64,000 nucleotides of DNA. Origin: Symbiodinium natans (taxonomy: Eukaryota; Sar; Dinophyceae; Suessiales; Symbiodiniaceae). Position 1 is the stretch's first letter, and each line of letters starts with the position of its first letter. Location: positions 690,001-754,000 of the forward strand of contig CAJNDS010002079.1 in NCBI GenBank assembly GCA_905221605.1, read 5' to 3'. Positions 31,501-44,564 of the stretch are shown here, piece after piece. The notes under the pieces are model-generated. The model had not been told where the DNA came from. It made no database searches and saw nothing but the letters and a program-made list of their open reading frames with translations. Both the position numbers and the translations under genes were made by a program.

Positions 31501-34500
31501 CTCAGCCCTGAGCAAAAAGCCCTGCTCGAAGAGCAATCCAGGAGGATGGAGGAGGCGTTTGGAGATGAAGCGCGCCAAGTAATCGCCAGTGGTTTGGATG
31601 AGCCAGTGCTTTCAGATTCAAAGCCTAAATCCTAAAACCCCAAGACCCTAACCTATACCCTCAACCCCAAAACCCCCCTAAAACCACAAAAAACACCCAG
31701 ACTGTACCCTAAAACCCTCAACGCTTAAATCCGATAACCCCAAACCCTAAACTGTACCCCACTACCCCAAAACGCTAAACTATACCCTGAACCCCCATAC
31801 CCTAGACTATACCCCACCCCGCCCTAAACCACCAAAATATCTTGTCGCCGAAAGGTGCTTCAGGACGCACTTCGGAACGCCATGGAAGGAGCCTGGTTAT
31901 TGATTTTTTGCGCTTCTTTAAGCTTCCAGGACTTCGGGTTTGGGGTTTATAGGGGTTAGGGTTTTGTGTCGAGCGAGTTTATCGTTCAGGGTTCTATAGG
32001 GTTCTGATTCTAGGGTTCTGGGGTTCTAGGTTTCTGGTGTTCAGGGTTCTCTTTGCATAGGGCAGTGGGTAGTTTCGATCCGCAGCGTCAAGAGACCACC
32101 CACATGCCGGGCCATAAGCCAGAAGCCCTGAGCCCCAAACCCTAAACTAAAAACTCTAAACTCTAACCCCAAAACCCTAAACCCTCAACCGCAAACCCGA
32201 AACCCTATCCCCTGGCATCTGGCTCACTATAATCCGCTTTGACTAGGTAAGCGGAGACCCAGGACTCCCAAACCCAGCCAGGCTAGGGTTTAGGGTTTAG
32301 GGTGTAGGGTTTAGGGTTTAGGGTTTAGGGTTTAGGGTTTAGGGGTTCAGGGGTTCAGGGGTTCAGGGGTTCAGGGTTCAGGGGTTTAGGGTCTCGGGCT
32401 CTCCAGTAGAAGGATCCAGCTTGATCTCTGGCACCGCCTTTGAGCTGTACACCGGCCAGCAGAGCCTTATCTCGGCCGAGGACGGGCTTCTCACGGGTTT
32501 AGGGTTTAGGGTTTAGGGTTTAGGGTTTAGGGTTTAGGGTTTAGGGTTTCGGGTGTTTTCTTTGTGGGCTCGAGGGTCTTCATATGGGTCTTAATTGAGG
32601 TAAATCTTTGAGGTTGTGGTTTGTTTATGGGGTCTTCATGTCGTTGTTGGGGAGCTATCTGGTGGTTGAAGGTGGTTCCGGGTCTTACTAAGTAGAGACT
32701 GAGTGAGTACACTTTACACTTTTTGGGATACTCTAACCCCCCTATAAAACTGAAAGTTTACACTTTTGGGGGGCTGATGAACTCAGCAACCAAGCCTATA
32801 GGGCTCTTAAAGCGACATACATAGCATTGTCTGTCTCTGGATTTGTTCTTGCGCTGCCCAAGAAGTCGGAGTGACGAGAATCGGCCCACACGGTCTCCAT
32901 ATCACAGGGACTGTACGCGACCTTGCTTGCCCAGCGGAACTTGGGGCTTTAGAGACAGCTTGTCGGTTTTGTTTTTCAACACCTGCGCGAAACCCACGGC
33001 GCATGAAAACACGGCCTGCGTACTCGCACGGTTGCAAGCACCGCCGCGCCAGTCACCGGGGCCCAAGGACCCTCCAAAGACGACAAGCTTCGAGTGATGC
33101 GGAGAACGGGGGCCTTCAACAAGAAGACCAGGAAAGTGGTGCGTGCACCTAATACTAGGGAAGCCAGTTCACCAATTGCCTATGAAGAGAAATTGCCTAT
33201 GAAGAGCCAGCAGGCGCAATTAGTTGTGACAGTGTATACATTCTTAGTTTTTCAGCAAAGGGGTCGCGTAGCCTTTTTTCCATCCACATCCCAATAAACC
33301 GAACATATTCAACATGAAGCATAGAATGTGTATTTGCTTCTTTGCCGCTGAAGTACTTCGCTAGATAAACCAAGTTGTAGTTTAAAGAGCTAAGCGCCAA
33401 GGTCAGTTCAATGCATGCTGTTCGAAAGGGTTGTAGGAAACTAGAGTCCAGGTAAAACCTCAACCGTCAACTGATACACGCCTCTAGTTTAGGCCCTAGG
33501 CTACTGTCTGAACCCCAAAGGCACATAAGAACTCCTGACAGGAACTTTGCTCGCAGCCTCTGTTCTTGTGGTACGACTTCTTCTCGTGCCCGCAGTCCTT
33601 CCATGGGGCGACTGGGCACGCTGTGTTTATGGTTAAGTTACGGGTCAGGGCACTGCTACTTTCCTCGCAGCAATCAAGCACCCCCCCCTCTCGCCTCCTA
33701 GTACAGATGACCCGACACCTGGTGTCACGTGTAGCACCGAACGAAGCTCCCTCTAAAGCTTTAATCACATGAAGCCTCCAAACCTTACGGGCACTCTGAA
33801 GCTGTGGAACCCTCCTAATCCCAAAACCCTAAACCGCAACCGTGTACGTCCTCTTAGCCTTAGAAACCCAAGCCTTGTGTCGGCAGGGTTTACATGATTT
33901 TGCTTTGTCTGCTATGGGTGGGTGTGGGGGGGGGGGGGAGGAGTTCAACTCCAAGCTCCAAACCCAGCAAACATAGGGTTTAAGGTTTAGGGTTTAGGGT
34001 GTAAAGTTTAGGGGTTTAGGGTTGAACCCCTAAACCCCAAACCTTAAGCCGCCGGCCGAGCAGCACCATGAAGTGCTTGAAACCCTTCTAGTTTTTTTTC
34101 AGCCCTAAAATAGCCCCAGAAGCCCCACAAGCCTCACAAGTCCAAAATGGCCCAAAGTCCTACAAGCCCTGTGAGCCCTCTGTTCCCCCATGAGAGCACA
34201 CGAAGATCCCCAATGCAGCCGAGGAGGACAATCGCCTGATGGCCATCGACTCAATCCCAGCCTACGTGGATCGCTGCCGTTTCTCATTCCCTGACAGACA
34301 AGGGTTTTGAGGATTTCAGGGTTTTTAGGGGGGGTTTGGAGGGCTGGTTCTCCCTTTTGTACCATTCGTAAACCCTGAGCCTGAACTCTTTGTTTCTTGC
34401 AGGCGCTTAGGGCTGAATGTGTATAACGAGGGCTGCAAGAAGCTAGACAAACAAAAGGCTTCTGGGGTTCAGAAGACAGCCCCTCAGGCTAGATCCCTTG

Positions 34501-37500
34501 AGCCGACTCTCCTGAGGGCCTAAGCCCACTGAAGTCTCCTTGATTTCCAAGCACTAGACCCTAGACCCTGAACCCTGATTCCCAAGCAGCCCCACAACTC
34601 CCCGAACCCTCAGAAACCCTAAACCCTAAGCCCTCAACCCTCAACACCCTAGACCCTCAAAACCCGCAAGCCCTAAACCCCAAGCCCTAAACCCTCCAAG
34701 CCTGAATGCCCTCTGAATCCCAGGCTTCTTTGTGGCCCTGTGCCCGATTGCAAAGCACCAGAAGACTGGACAGGCACCTCAGCTGATAAAGGGGGTTTAG
34801 GGTTTAGGGTTTAGGGTTTAGGGTTTAGGGATACTAAGCACCTCGGCTACCCCCTGGCAAGGTCGGGTGTGTTTAGGGATTTGGGTTCTGGGATTGGGGG
34901 GTTTTGAGTTTAGTTAGGGTTTGGGGTTCTGGGTTTTGGGGTTTAGGGTTTAAACGGTTTATGGTGCAGGGTTTTGGGTTCTGGAATTTGGGTTCAGGTT
35001 TTTGAGGTTTTCAGGGCTTCGGGATTTGTGATTTAAGTTTGAGGTTTTTGGAGTCGTGAGTTTAATGTTAGGGTGCCTTTCCTACCCCCCCCCCCCTTCC
35101 CAAAAAAGGAAACAAAGATGCTTTGCGCCTGCAGAGATTGAGGGCAAAAAGGGGGTGGGTTGCAACCAAGGTGTTCTGGGGCTCTGTGGGTCTGGGGGTC
35201 TGGGGAGCTTTGGCTTGAAAATGGCTCTCTGCAGCTCTTTTTGCTCTGCCAGCGCGACCTCGCCTGTCTGTTGAAAAAGCTTCTCTGGGATTAAATTCTT
35301 AAGCAACCTGCAGTAGGATTCGGATTCCTGGCCAGCTGAGTTTTTGAATGGGCCCTGAAGAGCACCGATTCTTCTGTTTATCGATTTCAATACAACCCCT
35401 GCAGAGGTTCCAAATGCCTCTGAAATCCATATCCCCAAAAGCCCTGAAAACCCAAACCTCGAAACACTAAACTCCTAAACCCATCGCAACCTCACCCTAC
35501 ACTACACCCTAAACCCTAAACCCTAAACCCTAGACCCTAGACCCTAGATCCCTCAACCCTGAATCTCAAGCCTCTAGACATGTCAAGAGACCCAGGTCCT
35601 CAACAGGCAGACCTGGTCCAAGAGGGGCTGGTGCAGGCCCTGCTTTGGGTGCGCAGTTTGGGAGCCTAGGGGGGACAGAGGGTTTACAAGCTGAGGGTTT
35701 TTTTTTCAGGGGCTAAAAGGAGGGACCCTTATGACAGACCTGAGGGGTTATTTGGGGGGTTGTTCGGGGGCTACTTGGGCATGTAGAAAACCATATAGAA
35801 TGATTTATGGCTTTCGGGGACTAGCGGGTTTAAGGCTGGTTCAAGGCCAGAACCCCAACCCCGAAACCCTATAAGCCCCAGAAGTCCCAAACCCGTTCGG
35901 CCCTCAAGCCTCCAGACCCTAGCCCTTCAAACCCAAGCCCTAAACCTGTAAACCCCAGAACACTTAAAACCTAAGCCCTGCCTATAAATCCCAAACCGTT
36001 CCTCAACCCTGCAAACCCTGCAAACCCTGCAAACCCTGGAAACCCTGGAAACCCAAAACCCTGGAAAGCCTAAACTTTTGAAGCCCTAAACCCTAAAGCC
36101 CTAAACCCTAAACCCTAATCTGTAAACCCTAAACCCTAAACCCTAAACCCTAAACCTCTCAACGCAGGTTGGAGCGGGCGGCGCGTGAGCTGGGGGGACA
36201 CACCGACACCAAGAACATCGAGATCCAAGGTGCCTGGGAACTTAGGGTTTCGGGGGTTTAGGGTTGGTTTAGGGTTTAGGGTTTAGGGTTTAGGGTTTAG
36301 GGTTTAGGGTTTAGGGTTTAGAGTTTCAGTGTTTTAGGGTTTCAGGGTTTTATGAGGGGAGTTTTGGGTTCCAGGGTTCCACAGAGGAGCTGAGTTTTGG
36401 GGTTTTATGGCTGTCGGATTTGTTTTGGGTTTCTTAGGGTTTCAGGGCTTGTCGCTCTCGGGTGTCACGGTGTAGGTTTCAGAGTCCCTAAACCCTAAAC
36501 CCTAAACCCTAAACCCTAAACCCTAAACCCTAAACCCTAAACCCTAAACCCTAAACCCTAAACCCTAAACAGGGTTTAGGGCTTTGGGGTTCTAGGGGCC
36601 CTTAAGATGAAGACGCGAGTTGCTTTACATCAGGGTTACCTGGAGTTCGATGTAACCAAACTTCTTTGGAGAATGGTCCCCGAAGGCGGGGGGGGGGGGG
36701 GGGGCTAAACCCTAAACCTCTAACAAGGGGTTTAGGGCTCAGAGTTTTTTGAGGCCCATCATTTCGTGAGCTGACCCTCATGGCGTGTTTCTGGTTCAGG
36801 GTGTCGGTTTTCGGGTTTAGGGCGAGGGTTTAGGGTTTAAGTTTAGGGTTTAGGGTTCGTCTCTATGGAGCGCCTCGCATTGCTGATTAAGCCACCTTTG
36901 CTGAATATTTTCAACAGAATGGAAAAAAGACACTCTGCTGGGAAGGTCGTTTAATATTCATATTCCCCGTAAACAACAAGCAGGTTACATAAGACAACTC
37001 GATGCTCGACTGGGCAGGTATCATGTTAGGGGGTGCGCGGGGTTTCTCCGGCGAGTTGAAAACCCTAAACCCTCAACCTAAATTAAACCACAAACCCGGA
37101 ACCCTAACCCTAAACCCTAAACCCTAAACCCTAAACCCTAAACCCTAAACCCTAAACCCTAAACCCTAAACCCTAAACCCTAAACCCTAAACCCTAAACC
37201 CATCGCATGAGGTGCACGTCAGCTGGCAGTGGCACCCACCTTCGACTGGGTGTGGGCACCTGTAGGAGAGGGCAGCTTCACCGTGGAGCTCCTTGGTTTA
37301 GGGTTTAGGGTTTAGGGGGTAGGGCTTGGATAGGAGTATGCTTGAACCGGATGTATGAGCCCTTTGCCTTACGACTAGGATCGATTCGGAGGTTCATTTC
37401 GTGCCCGAGGTTCGGCGGAACACTCCACCCCTAGCTGCCAGCCAAAAGACATGCAAGAGGGGGGCGGGGGGTGGGGGGGGGGGGGTTCATAGGGCTTGGG

Positions 37501-40500
37501 GTTGAGCGCTTAGGATGCCCAGTAGGGTTTAGGGTTTAGGGTTTAGGGTTTAGGGTTTAGGGTTTAGGGTTTAGGGTTTAGGGTTTAGGGTTTAGGGCTT
37601 AGGCTGAGGGCTTAGGGCCCGCAACAGTGGAATCTCAACCCGCGTGCTACTCAGGCAAGACAGGGTCAAGATCGCATCGGTTGTGAGAGGCCCTGTGTGC
37701 TTGCTCTGGGTTCGGGGTGTAGGATTTAGGGTTTAGGGTTTAGGGTTTAGGGTTTAGGGTTTGGGGTAAATTGCTGCTCTGCAGGGTGTTGGCGAGGGTG
37801 TAGGAGTTCGGGTTTTCAGGGTCTTCTTTTGAGAAAGTCCTGAACCCTAAGCTTTGAACACTAAACGTTCCGACTCGTAGCTACACACAGCCCCCCCTAA
37901 ACCCTAAACTGTAAAGCCTAAACCCTAAACCCTAAACCCTAAACCCTAAACCCTAAACCCAGTGCTTTTCCCCTCTTTCAGTTCCGTGTCGTGCGCCATC
38001 TGTCGAAGAAGAGACGTGAGAGCGACCCTCCCATACACCCAATACTTTAGGGTTTAGGGTTTAGGGTTTAGGGTTTAGGGCCACTATCCTAGGAATATAA
38101 CACTAGACACCCCAAGCCCCAATTCCTTGACCCGGAGCCCAAAGGAAAACAGGATACCTTTCAAACCCCTAAACCCTAAACCCTAAACCCTAAACCCTAA
38201 ACCCTAAACCCTAAGCCCTAAGCCCTCAGCCCTAAGCCCTAAGCCCTAGGCCCAAAAAACTCACTTACAGCCGGGGATCTGCAGCTAAGCAATAGGGGAT
38301 GCTCAAAGTTGAATCTACAACTCTCTCCCAATAGCCACGGGTTTAGGTTTAGGGTTCAGGGTTAGGGTTTAGGACTTCGGGTTTAGGGTTTAGGGTTTAG
38401 GGTTTAGGGTTTAGGGTCAAACATCTAAACCCTAAACCCTAAACCCTTGGGTGCTAGAATTACCCTGGGCCTCTAAGAAAAGTAAGTCGTGGTATTCAAG
38501 ATGCGGGCAGCTTTGGCAGAATAGCCGCCAGTGTGTCAAACCGGGGACCTTCATACCCGAAAGCAGAAACCCTAAACCCCGAAACTCGAAACCCCAAACT
38601 TAAACCCGAATCTCTGGAGTCTGAACCTAAACCCTTAACTCTAAGCAACCCTCAACTCTGAACCCTAAGCTCTAAACCCTAAACCCTAAACCCTAAACCC
38701 TAAACCCTAAACCCTAAACCCTAAACACCTTCAAAGATGGAGGCATGGTGTGGCGGAAGCTTCACTTCCACCTCCTGTGGCCTGGCATGTTGTTTCGTGG
38801 GTTTAGGGTTGAGGGTTGAGGGTTTAGGGTTTAGGGTTTAGGGTTTAGGATTAAAGTTGAGGTTTTAGGGTTTAGGGTTAAAGTTTCTGGATTAGGGTTT
38901 AGGGATTAGGGCTTAGGGACTAGGATTTAGGGTTTAGGGTATCAGGTTACAGTTTGGGCTTTAGGGTTTTAGAGTGGACCGCTGCCTGGGCGTGATGACT
39001 GGGCGCGGAGGCCGTCAACCCCCTCGACCTTAATCTCTGATAAGTTAAGGCTTGGTTTAGGGTTTAGGGTTGAGGGTTTAGGGTTTAGGGTTTTGGGTTC
39101 AGGGTTTAGGTTTAGGGCTTAGGGCTTAGGGCTTAATCCTTAAACACTATCCTGTTGTTCAGGGTCAAGGTCCTTTGTAAATCCTCAGCCCTAAGCCCCA
39201 AACACCAAGACTTCCTATACTCTTACCCCCCCCCACCCCCGGATGTTGGCACCCGAGGCGTTAAACGGCAAGCCCACATGCATTCCAGCTCATGGCCCTA
39301 AACCTGACCCGCCCTACCACATCCCTCCACCCCACCTCTAAAGCACTGTGCAACCCAGGCAGGGGAATTGGCATGGATACCGCCTGATGCTGAACTTGCG
39401 GCCTGCATGCATTCTCATGTAGATGCCGGCTCTTATTCTAGGACATCTTTTGTTGGGGGTTCGGAGAGTGGGGGGGGGGGGGAGAAGGGGAGGAGTTGGT
39501 GATCGTAGACCCCAAAAGCCCCGAAGCCCCCGGCTGAAAAGTGTGTGGCAGAGCTCAGGGTTTAGGGTTCAGGGTTCAGGGTTTAGGGTTTAGGGCTACC
39601 TGGAGCCTAAAGCGCACACGACTGTACCTGGGGTTTAGGGGAACCACGCGGTGCCAGGGCTAACAATCCTGAGGCCCTGAACCCTTGGGCTTTGTCAGGT
39701 TCAGGGTTGGGACCCTAGACCCTGAACCCTAAACCCTAAACCCTAAACCCTAAACCCTAAACCCTAAACCCTAACCCTATTTTGGGCCTCTGACCTCGGA
39801 AAACAAAATCATTGAATGTGTACTTTCCAGCAGTATTGTCTTAGCTTGGAAAATTCGGCATATCACTCCACTTTGACTGCGTTTAGGGTTTAGGGTTTAG
39901 GGTTTAGGGTTTAGGGTTTAGGGTTTAGGGTTTAGGGTTTAGGGTTTAGGGTTTATTCCTGAGACCCTGAATCTTCAACCCTACCCTAAGCCCTTTACCG
40001 TAAACCCTAAACCCCAAACCCCAAACCCTAAACCCTGAACGTAAACCCCAACCCCTTCAAGCAAAGGCAGCGCGTCCAGTACCGAAGTTTCGCCATCACC
40101 CCCATCGAGGATGTGATTCCAGGCCGGGTTTAGGGTTTAGGGTTTAGGGTTTAGGGTTTAGGGCTTCGGAGGCCTGCAGTTTCCGGTTTAGTTGTCGAAA
40201 GCTGTACACGCCCACAGGAGCTGCGAGGGGCCTGGAACCCACACCCCAAACCTAAGCCCCGGAAAGCCTCAAGGAAGCCTAAATGACCCGAAGCCCGTAA
40301 CCCCTAAACCCTGAACCCTGAACCCTAAACCCTAAACCCTAAACCCTAAACCCCAAACCCTAAACCCTAAACCCTACACCCTAAACCCTAGACCCTAAAC
40401 CCTAAACCCTGAACCCTAAACCCTAAACCCTAGACCCTAGACCCTAGACCCTAAACCCTAAACCCTAAACCCTACGCCGCAAGCCTCCCTGGGCGCCGAT

Positions 40501-43500
40501 GCTCCAGGATTTCACTCCGACATCCGGGACCCCGCCGCATATGCGGTGGCAAGGCCACTGGGCCTCGAACCCCTGCACTACCAAGATCTCAGACCCCAGA
40601 ATCCTACACCCTAAACCCTAAACCCTAAACCCCAAACCCTAAACCCGAAACCCTAAACCTTAAACAGAAGTTTTTAAGCCCCAAGCTCCTCATCCCAAGC
40701 CCCAGACCCTAAACCCCAAACCCTGGACCTTGAATCCTAAACCTCAAATAAAACGCAAACCCCCCAACTCTCTAAACCCCCAACTCCCTAATACCCCGAA
40801 CCCCGAACCTTGAACCCTAGACCCTAAACCCTAGCCGAGGTTCATGCACCAGAATGGCTTCGAGTCACTTCACCAGCGCACTCCGGAAGGCTCAGAGAGC
40901 CACATTGGGGGTCAGGGGTTTAGGGTATTTGGGTTTAGGGTTTAAGGTAAGGGGTTGAGGGTTTTACAGATAGGGTTCAGGGTTTTAGGGTTTCGGGTTT
41001 AGGGTTTAGGGTTTGGAGTCTTGGGTTTAGGGCTTACCCCTTGCAGCCTTTGTACTGCTTGTTCGCATTGTGTGTTCGTCTTGAAGCGGCTATACATTGC
41101 CACGGAGAGACTAGGTGCACAGTAGTACCGTCGCCCCCCTTTTCAGGGTCAGAATCCCTCAGAAAGGCCCGAACACCTTATAAACGTTAAGGTATTCAGC
41201 CCTAAACCTATACCCACCCGCGTGTTTCGCTGTAGTTTACAAGTCCCTGCACAATTTGGGCACGAAATGAACCCTAAAAGGGTTTATGGTTCATATGCCT
41301 TAATGGGAATTCTGGTGTATATGGTGACCCAAATCTTGGGGTTCATTTGGCCCTAAACCCTAAACCGTCTGAAATGGAGAGGCTGGTCCCCCATTTGCTT
41401 CGCGGCCGTCGACGGGAACGCCATGCTCTTGTCAGATGTCTCAGAACCTAAGCCCCAAACCTTAAACCCTAAACCCCTGAAACCCTTAATGAAACCTTAA
41501 AAACCCCAAACCTTAAACCCTAAACCCCTAAAACCCTTAATGAAACCCTAAACATTACACCCTATAACCGTTTTCCATGTTTAGGGAGGTAGAGAGTTGA
41601 GGCGTGTTCTGGGGTTTCGAAGGTTTCTTTTTGCCATCTGCTGGCCTGTGTTTGAGGTTTTTGGGGTTTAGGGTTTAGGGTTTAGGGTTTAGGGTTTAGG
41701 GTTTAGGGTTTGAGATTTTTAGGGTTTAGGGCTGAGGGTTTGGGAGTTCTTCAGGGAAGGTGGGTCAAGGGGTGTAACCCGCGGTTACCTAAAACTCCCC
41801 ACTACTCCCTAAGGCTCCCTAAGCTTCCCTAAGGCTCCCTAGGTACCTACCCCCCCATAAACCCCCGAAACCCTAAACCCTAAACCTAAACACTAAACCA
41901 AACTAAACCCTAAACCAAACTAAACCCTACACCCCAAACCCCAAACCCTAAACCCTAAGCCCTAAACCCTAAAGGCCCTAAACCCTAAACCCTAAACCCT
42001 ACCCCCCGCCCCCCCGCCTCTCTCCCCATGAACCCCCCCCCCCCTCCCTTACCCACCCCATAATAATTTTGGGTTCACAGGTCTGCTCTGTTGCAGATGC
42101 GAGCAGACGTCAACGATTGCGTCCAGCAGAATGAGCAGATGCTCCTGAAGCTTGCAAGTACTCGTGGGAAGGGGGGGGAGACCAGTGCACCCTAAACCCT
42201 AAACCCTAAACCCTAAACCCTAAACCCTAAACCCTAAACCCTAAACCCTAAACCCTAAACCTGAACCCTGAACCCTGAACCCTGTACTAGGGTCTTTGAA
42301 GCTCCCCAATCTCGAAGAAAGAAGGAGTCCTCAGAGACGACTCAGGGGTTTCTCAGGCTGGTCTCTTTTTTTCTCTTTTTTGGCTTTAGTCGCGGGTTTC
42401 GGGTTTAGGGCTTAGGGTTTCGGATGTCGGGCTTAGGTTTAGGATTTCGGTTTGGGGTATAGGGTGCACGGTTTAGGGTAACCACTCCCAATGTAGAGGG
42501 CCGCCGAAGCCGTAGTAGGCCCTGATACTTACTGTAATATCCCCTGAGTTGTCTAGGATTCAGAGTTCAGGGTTTTGGCTTTATCAGCGCAATGCGGGAG
42601 GGTTAGCTGAGTATACATGTAGACCATGTAGAATACGAACGTGACATAATACAGAGAATATTCCTCAGCTCATTGTTCAGTCGTGTTATTTGTTACTGGA
42701 GGATAGTGATGGTGATTGAATTGGTGCCTTAGGTTGCTGTTGGCGCCAAACTCTCCGCTGCTGCACATCTGCGCCGCCCTCTCGCACAACGAGGCAGCGC
42801 GCGGCTCCGCCAACCCCGGGATTGGGGCACGTTTCCCATCTAACGGTTTAGGGTTTAGGGTTTATGCATGAGCCATACAGCTTTTTCCAAAAGACGTCCG
42901 CGCCAACCCCGACGTACCCTAAACCCTATAAGAGCATATACCCGAACCCTCAACCCTGAATACCCTAAACCCTATACACCCTAAACCCTAAATACCCTAA
43001 GCCCGAGACATGAACATCTTCCCCAAAGGGTCCTAAGTACCTACATAGTAGCAAAGTAGGGGTTTCTATCATAGGAAGGACTATTATGGTTATAAGGTGA
43101 GTGTCCCCCCATATAGGTACTTAGGATTCTTTGGGTTCAAAGAGCACCCTAAACCCTATACACCCTAAACCCTAAACCTGAATACCCTAAATCCTATACA
43201 CCCTAAACCTGAATACCCTAAACCCTAAAACCCAAATACCCTGAGCCCTGTAGACACGAACATCTTCAAAAAGGCCCTCGACGTGCTACTCGCTGCGCGT
43301 GCGGACCTTGGCGCAACCGACACCTTCGGCTCCACGGCGCTGGTCTGGGCTGCGGGGGTGAACAACGCGGAAGGGACGCCGTGCTGAGATACGAAAATTC
43401 CGAAGCCCCCCTAGAGGCCTTTAGGGGTTTCGGGGCTTATATAGGGCTTATAGGGTCTAGGGATTATAAGGGTTTACAGTTGAGGGGTTAGGGTTTAGGG

Positions 43501-44530
43501 GTGGGCTTAGGGGGTTTAGGGGTTTAGGGGTTTAGGGGTTTAGGGGTTTAGGGGTTTAGGAGTTTAGGGGTTTAGGGTTCTAGATTCGGGCTTCGCTTGA
43601 GCTAGGGAGAAGAAAGGGCTGAGAAGCCCAAAGCTCTAAACTCCACGTCCTTGAACCAGGAAGCCAGGCCCCCCTTTCCGCCCCCCTTTTTCGTTTGTTC
43701 TGTTTTAGGGTTTAGGGTTTAGGGTTTAGGGTTTAGGGTTTAGGGTTTAGGGTTTAGGGTTTAGGGTTTAGGGTTCAGTGTTTTGGGTTTGCGGTTTGGG
43801 TTTTGGGCTTTCATGTGTTCAGAGATGTAGAGGGGTTCTAAGGCAGGCTTCTTATCGGAGAATCAAAATTCCATGACTGAGCAATTCATATCGGGGAATT
43901 AAAAATTCCAGGACTGCCATTCATGGGGTTTCTGGGGAGAAGCTACCAGAATAAGCTACTCACCTGCAATTTCCGAGAGCATGGCACTATTTTTTGGTGT
44001 ACATGTGGGGGGTGGGGGAGGCGGGGGCAGGTGCTTAATTCCACAGCCAAAAAATGTACTGCCAGTCGACCCTCTGGCGCCCTAAACCCTAAACCGTGAA
44101 TTTCCGACTGACCAGCCCAGGATTGATATCCTGAAACAGGCTGGCAGCGACATCACCGCGAAGAACATGGCACCTCGTTGGTTTCAGCGTTCTCCACCCC
44201 CCCCTTCCCCCGTGTGGTTCAGATTGTTCATGATGGGTTTCGGCGATGAGGTTTCCCTAAACCCTAAACCCTAAACCCTAAACCCTAAACCCTAAACCCT
44301 AAACCCTAAACCCTAAACCCTAAACCCTAAACCCTAAACCCTAAACCCTAGCCCTAAACCCTAAACCCTAAACTGCTTGAGGGGGTGCATGTTGGGGTTT
44401 AGGGCTTTCACCTTTGGCTCATGGGGGCTGCTACTCCCTCCAGATAGGGTTGAGGGTTATTAGATTTTAAACCCTAAGCCCTAAACCCTAAACCCTCGAC
44501 CCTAAACCCGAAGCCCAAAACCCAAAACCG

Positions 44531-44564
<34 letters not shown>

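Larger units (their letters stand above)
37296..40070 (+). other. SHQW introns 14-16: contents and weak exons
   Basis: Telomeric arrays in both orientations (37527-37600 G, 37725-37765 G, 37915-37960 C, 38048-38080 G, 38165-38230 C, 38670-38726 C, 39735-39778 C, 39880-39955 G) separated by 60-150-bp islands. Two islands look coding and are listed separately. The others (38460-38560, 39160-39500) show nothing convincing. Confidence 0.6.

Noticed and set aside
33197-33768. Minus-strand frames of about 90 codons opposite WYDFFSCPQ
   Set aside because: One is the shadow of SHQW exon 9; the other has no supporting features.
40540-40580. Minus-strand tRNA T-arm (GGGGTTCGAGGCCC)
   Set aside because: No complete cloverleaf around it; the + strand is open and fits the gene context, though the doubt is noted in the feature.
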